The notes under the pieces: generated by a model | The model's database searches: none | Told to the model about the DNA's origin: nothing | The model's input: only the letters and a program-made list of their open reading frames with translations | Shown: positions 5,857-7,490 of the stretch, piece after piece | Layout of the letters: each line of letters opens with the position of its first letter | Numbering within the stretch: position 1 is the first letter of the stretch | Program-made: the position numbers and the translations under genes | Origin: Kingella denitrificans ATCC 33394 | GTDB lineage: Bacteria; Pseudomonadota; Gammaproteobacteria; Burkholderiales; Neisseriaceae | DNA: 7,490 nt | NCBI RefSeq assembly: GCF_000190695.1 | Contig: NZ_GL870929.1 | Span: 1,641,219 to 1,648,708 of the forward strand | Direction: 5' to 3'

Positions 5857-6612
5857 ATGAACTCACTAAATAAAGTCGTTATTTTTGGCGCAACGTCCGG
5901 TATTGCCGAACAGGCGGCGCGGCAGTTGGTGCGCGAAGGGGCATCTGTGTTCTGCGTGGCCAGAAATGCCGAAAAACTGGACGCGTTGCTGACCGATTTG
6001 CGTGTCCGCGGCCAAAGCGGGCAGCATATTGCAGGCTGCATTGCCGATTTGGACGATGTGGCGCAGCACGAAACACTGTGGCAGGAAGCCAAAAGCAGCC
6101 TGCACGGTTGCGACGGCGTGCTGTTGGCACAGGGCGTGCTGCCGAATCAGGCAGAATGCCAGCAATCAGGTAGCCAAACCTTGTCCGCCATCCACACCAA
6201 CGCACTGGCGCCCATTCATCTGCTCACATTGATTGCCAACGATTTTGAAGCGCAAAAACAAGGCACAATCGCCGTTATCAGCAGTGTGGCGGGCGACAGG
6301 GGGCGGCAGAGCAATTATGTTTACGGCGCGGCCAAAGGCTTGCTGACCACCTTCCTGCAAGGCCTGCGTAACCGCTTGTTCAAAAGCGGCGTGAGCGTCA
6401 TCACCGTCAAACCCGGCTTCACGCGCACGCAGATGACCGCGGGCATGAATCGCGAAGGATTTTTGTGGGCGGATGCGGACGAAGTGGCGCGCGGCATTGT
6501 GAACGCTATGCGCAAAGGCAAAGACGAAGTCTATTTGAAACCCGTCTGGCGCGTGGTCATGACCGTTATCAAGCTGATTCCCGAAACGATTTTCAAACGG
6601 TTGTCCTTATGA
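5857..6612 (+). CDS. dprE2: DprE2-like decaprenylphosphoryl-2-keto-D-erythro-pentose reductase (SDR)
   Basis: Short-chain dehydrogenase/reductase of 251 residues, predicted to reduce the 2'-keto product of DprE1 with NAD(P)H to give polyprenylphosphoryl-D-arabinofuranose. The dinucleotide motif is GATSGIA (11-17). The catalytic set is Asn115, Ser143 (in VISSVAGDR), Tyr156 and Lys160 (YGAAK). The segment SSVAGDRGRQSNYVYGAAKG and the C-terminal VMTVIKLIPETIFKRLSL both resemble mycobacterial DprE2 (SSVAGERVRRSNFVYGSTKAG, and VMMVLRHIPRSIFRKLPI). The C-terminal match, outside the common SDR core, is what makes this DprE2 and not a generic SDR. A hydrophobic tail at 231-243 may touch the membrane. 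It lies 45 bases after dprE1, and its stop overlaps the next ATG by four bases. The Shine-Dalgarno sequence is weak (AGAAAAG, 5842-5848), so translation may partly depend on upstream genes. Confidence 0.9.
   Translation: MNSLNKVVIFGATSGIAEQAARQLVREGASVFCVARNAEKLDALLTDLRVRGQSGQHIAGCIADLDDVAQHETLWQEAKSSLHGCDGVLLAQGVLPNQAECQQSGSQTLSAIHTNALAPIHLLTLIANDFEAQKQGTIAVISSVAGDRGRQSNYVYGAAKGLLTTFLQGLRNRLFKSGVSVITVKPGFTRTQMTAGMNREGFLWADADEVARGIVNAMRKGKDEVYLKPVWRVVMTVIKLIPETIFKRLSL
6030..6041 (-). repeat. Degenerate DNA uptake sequence (11/12)
   Basis: TGCAGGCTGCAT is one base away from the reverse complement of the 12-mer and keeps the 10-base core. It is within dprE2, 51 bases before an exact copy in the opposite orientation. 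Confidence 0.55.
6093..6104 (+). repeat. DNA uptake sequence, exact 12-mer, within dprE2
   Basis: Exact AAGCAGCCTGCA, coding for part of KSSLH, a variable part of the SDR between the cofactor motif and the catalytic residues. Confidence 0.85.
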
Positions 6613-7253
6613 TTTTATCGGAACGGCTGCAACGCGGCAGGCAGGCGGAAATACCGTTTGTTTTTTTTGATTTTGACGGCACATTGACGCGCTCGGACAC
6701 GTTCATGCCGTTTCTGCACCATTGTGCAGGCTGGCGTTATTACCCGAAACTGCTACTGGTCGCCCCCGTATTGGCAGGCTATTTGACCAAACTGGTGGCC
6801 AACGACGTGGCAAAAGAAGCTGTATTGACTGCATTTTTGCGCGGTTGCACGGAAACGCGGTTGGAAAAAGCAGCCTGCACTTTTGTGCAACAAGAATTGC
6901 CGCACCGCCTGTTGCCCGAAGGAATGCAGAAACTGCACGAACACCAACAGCAAGGGCATTACTGCATTCTGGTCAGCGCATCGCCCGAACTGTATTTGAC
7001 CGAATGGGCAAAGCAGCAGGGCTTTGACGGTATTTTGGGGACACAATTGGCGGTTTCGGACGGAAGGCTGACGGGAAAATTATCAGGACGCAACTGTTTT
7101 GGCGAAGAGAAAGTGGTGCGTATCGAAACGGAATACGGGAAAGATTGCTGGCATAACAGTTTTGCATACAGCGATTCCGACACCGATATGCCGTTGCTGA
7201 AACGCGCAGCCAACGGTTTTTTATGGAACAATCACACATTTCAACAGATATAG
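6609..7253 (+). CDS. HAD-superfamily phosphatase (HAD-IB-like), candidate 5-phosphate phosphatase of the arabinose pathway
   Basis: Protein of 214 residues with the four HAD motifs in order: motif I DFDGTLT (21-27; nucleophile Asp21, acid/base Asp23), motif II LVSAS (121-125), a motif III lysine near Lys168 (GEEKVVRI), and motif IV YSDSDTDMPLL (187-197; Asp189 and Asp193). The helical cap after motif I and the final layout resemble SerB/HAD-IB phosphatases. In this operon it is well placed to remove the 5-phosphate from polyprenylphosphoryl-5-phosphoribose before DprE1 acts. In mycobacteria that step is assigned to Rv3807c, a PAP2-type protein, so this would be a non-homologous replacement; the function is inferred. 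The ATG overlaps the dprE2 stop (ATGA, 6609-6612). An open frame extending upstream to 6465 is a shadow of dprE2. A phosphoserine phosphatase or lysophosphatidate phosphatase role is possible but explains the context less well. Confidence 0.82.
   Translation: MILSERLQRGRQAEIPFVFFDFDGTLTRSDTFMPFLHHCAGWRYYPKLLLVAPVLAGYLTKLVANDVAKEAVLTAFLRGCTETRLEKAACTFVQQELPHRLLPEGMQKLHEHQQQGHYCILVSASPELYLTEWAKQQGFDGILGTQLAVSDGRLTGKLSGRNCFGEEKVVRIETEYGKDCWHNSFAYSDSDTDMPLLKRAANGFLWNNHTFQQI
6868..6879 (+). repeat. DNA uptake sequence, exact 12-mer, within the HAD phosphatase gene
   Basis: Exact AAGCAGCCTGCA, coding for part of KAACT in the cap region (residues 87-91). Confidence 0.85.
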
Positions 7254-7262
7254 GATGATTTG

Positions 7263-7490
7263 ATGGATACCCAGCAACAGAAGGCGAAATTATCGCCGAA
7301 ATATATATTCCCCCTCATATTGTTTGCCCTAAGCATTTCCTTCATCAACACCGCCTGGGTGGCGGAAGACGCCTTCATCACCTTCCGCGCCGTCGATAAC
7401 CTGCTGGCCGGACACGGCCCCGTATGGAATATCGGCGAACGCGTACAAGTCTATACCCACCCGTTATGGTATTTACTGTTAAGCATCGGC
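7263..7490 (+). CDS. AftB-like GT-C arabinosyltransferase candidate (5' part only)
   Basis: The first 76 codons are visible and the frame is open to the window end. The ATG at 7263 has AGGA (7252-7255) seven bases upstream and lies nine bases after the phosphatase stop. The N-terminus has a short charged cytoplasmic tail, a membrane segment at about 14-34, and then WVAEDAFITFRAVDNLLAGHGPVWN (32-56) and GERVQVYTHPLW (58-69). As recalled, this parallels the first periplasmic loop of mycobacterial AftB (WIADDGLIVLRTVRNLLAGNGP, then GERVEANTS), a GT-C enzyme that adds terminal beta-1,2-D-arabinofuranose from decaprenylphosphoryl-arabinose. Glu35 and Asp36 are the likely catalytic acidic residues. 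Placement straight after the donor pathway supports a polyprenylphosphoryl-arabinose-using transferase. Acceptor and linkage cannot be told, and many proteobacterial GT-C proteins share this N-terminal pattern. Confidence 0.68.
   Translation, partial: MDTQQQKAKLSPKYIFPLILFALSISFINTAWVAEDAFITFRAVDNLLAGHGPVWNIGERVQVYTHPLWYLLLSIG

Noticed and set aside
6465..6608. Upstream extension of the phosphatase frame to 6465
   Set aside because: It is an out-of-frame shadow of dprE2, rich in Arg and without family pattern. The ATG at 6609 gives the proper N-terminus before DFDGTLT.

Overview
The window looks like a Kingella-type member of the Neisseriaceae (Betaproteobacteria). Two things support this. 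The first gene ends and the second gene encode Neisseria-like type IV pilins. The rest of the window carries six exact copies of the 12-mer AAGCAGCCTGCA, which I recall as one of the Kingella dialects of the DNA uptake sequence (DUS). A tandem pilin pair followed by a large membrane-protein gene also fits the pilA1-pilA2-fimB arrangement described for Kingella kingae. That species match is from memory and is not proven here.

Layout, all on the + strand. Positions 1-43 hold the 3' end of an upstream pilin, followed by a strong hairpin terminator (94-121). A complete type IV pilin lies at 173-643. At 722-2626 is a large multi-spanning protein of the TMTC/PMT-like GT-C type, the kind of protein that TfpW-like pilin glycosyltransferases are. 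Positions 2629-7253 hold five tightly packed genes: a UbiA-family phosphoribosyl transferase, a UPF0104/LPG-synthase-TM membrane protein, a DprE1-like FAD oxidoreductase, a DprE2-like short-chain reductase and a HAD phosphatase. The window ends inside a second GT-C gene (from 7263) whose N-terminus resembles mycobacterial AftB.

Together these genes read as a complete polyprenyl-phosphate D-arabinofuranose pathway. PRPP plus polyprenyl phosphate gives polyprenylphosphoryl-5-phosphoribose (UbiA-like). The HAD enzyme would remove the 5-phosphate, and DprE1/DprE2 would epimerise C2 of ribose to arabinose. The UPF0104 protein is a candidate for moving the lipid-linked sugar across the inner membrane, and the two GT-C proteins are candidates for adding arabinose to periplasmic acceptors. 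With pilin genes alongside, the simplest model is arabinosylation of type IV pilin, as known for group IV pilins of Pseudomonas aeruginosa (Pa5196/PA7, TfpW). The acceptor and the sugar are inferred.

Base composition changes sharply near 2630. The pilin and first GT-C part is AT-rich and has no exact DUS, whereas the pathway part is GC-richer and DUS-rich. Yet only 2 bases separate the two parts, so they appear to be transcribed together. No gene-free stretch exceeds about 130 bases. I saw no tRNA, rRNA, insertion sequence or CRISPR array.
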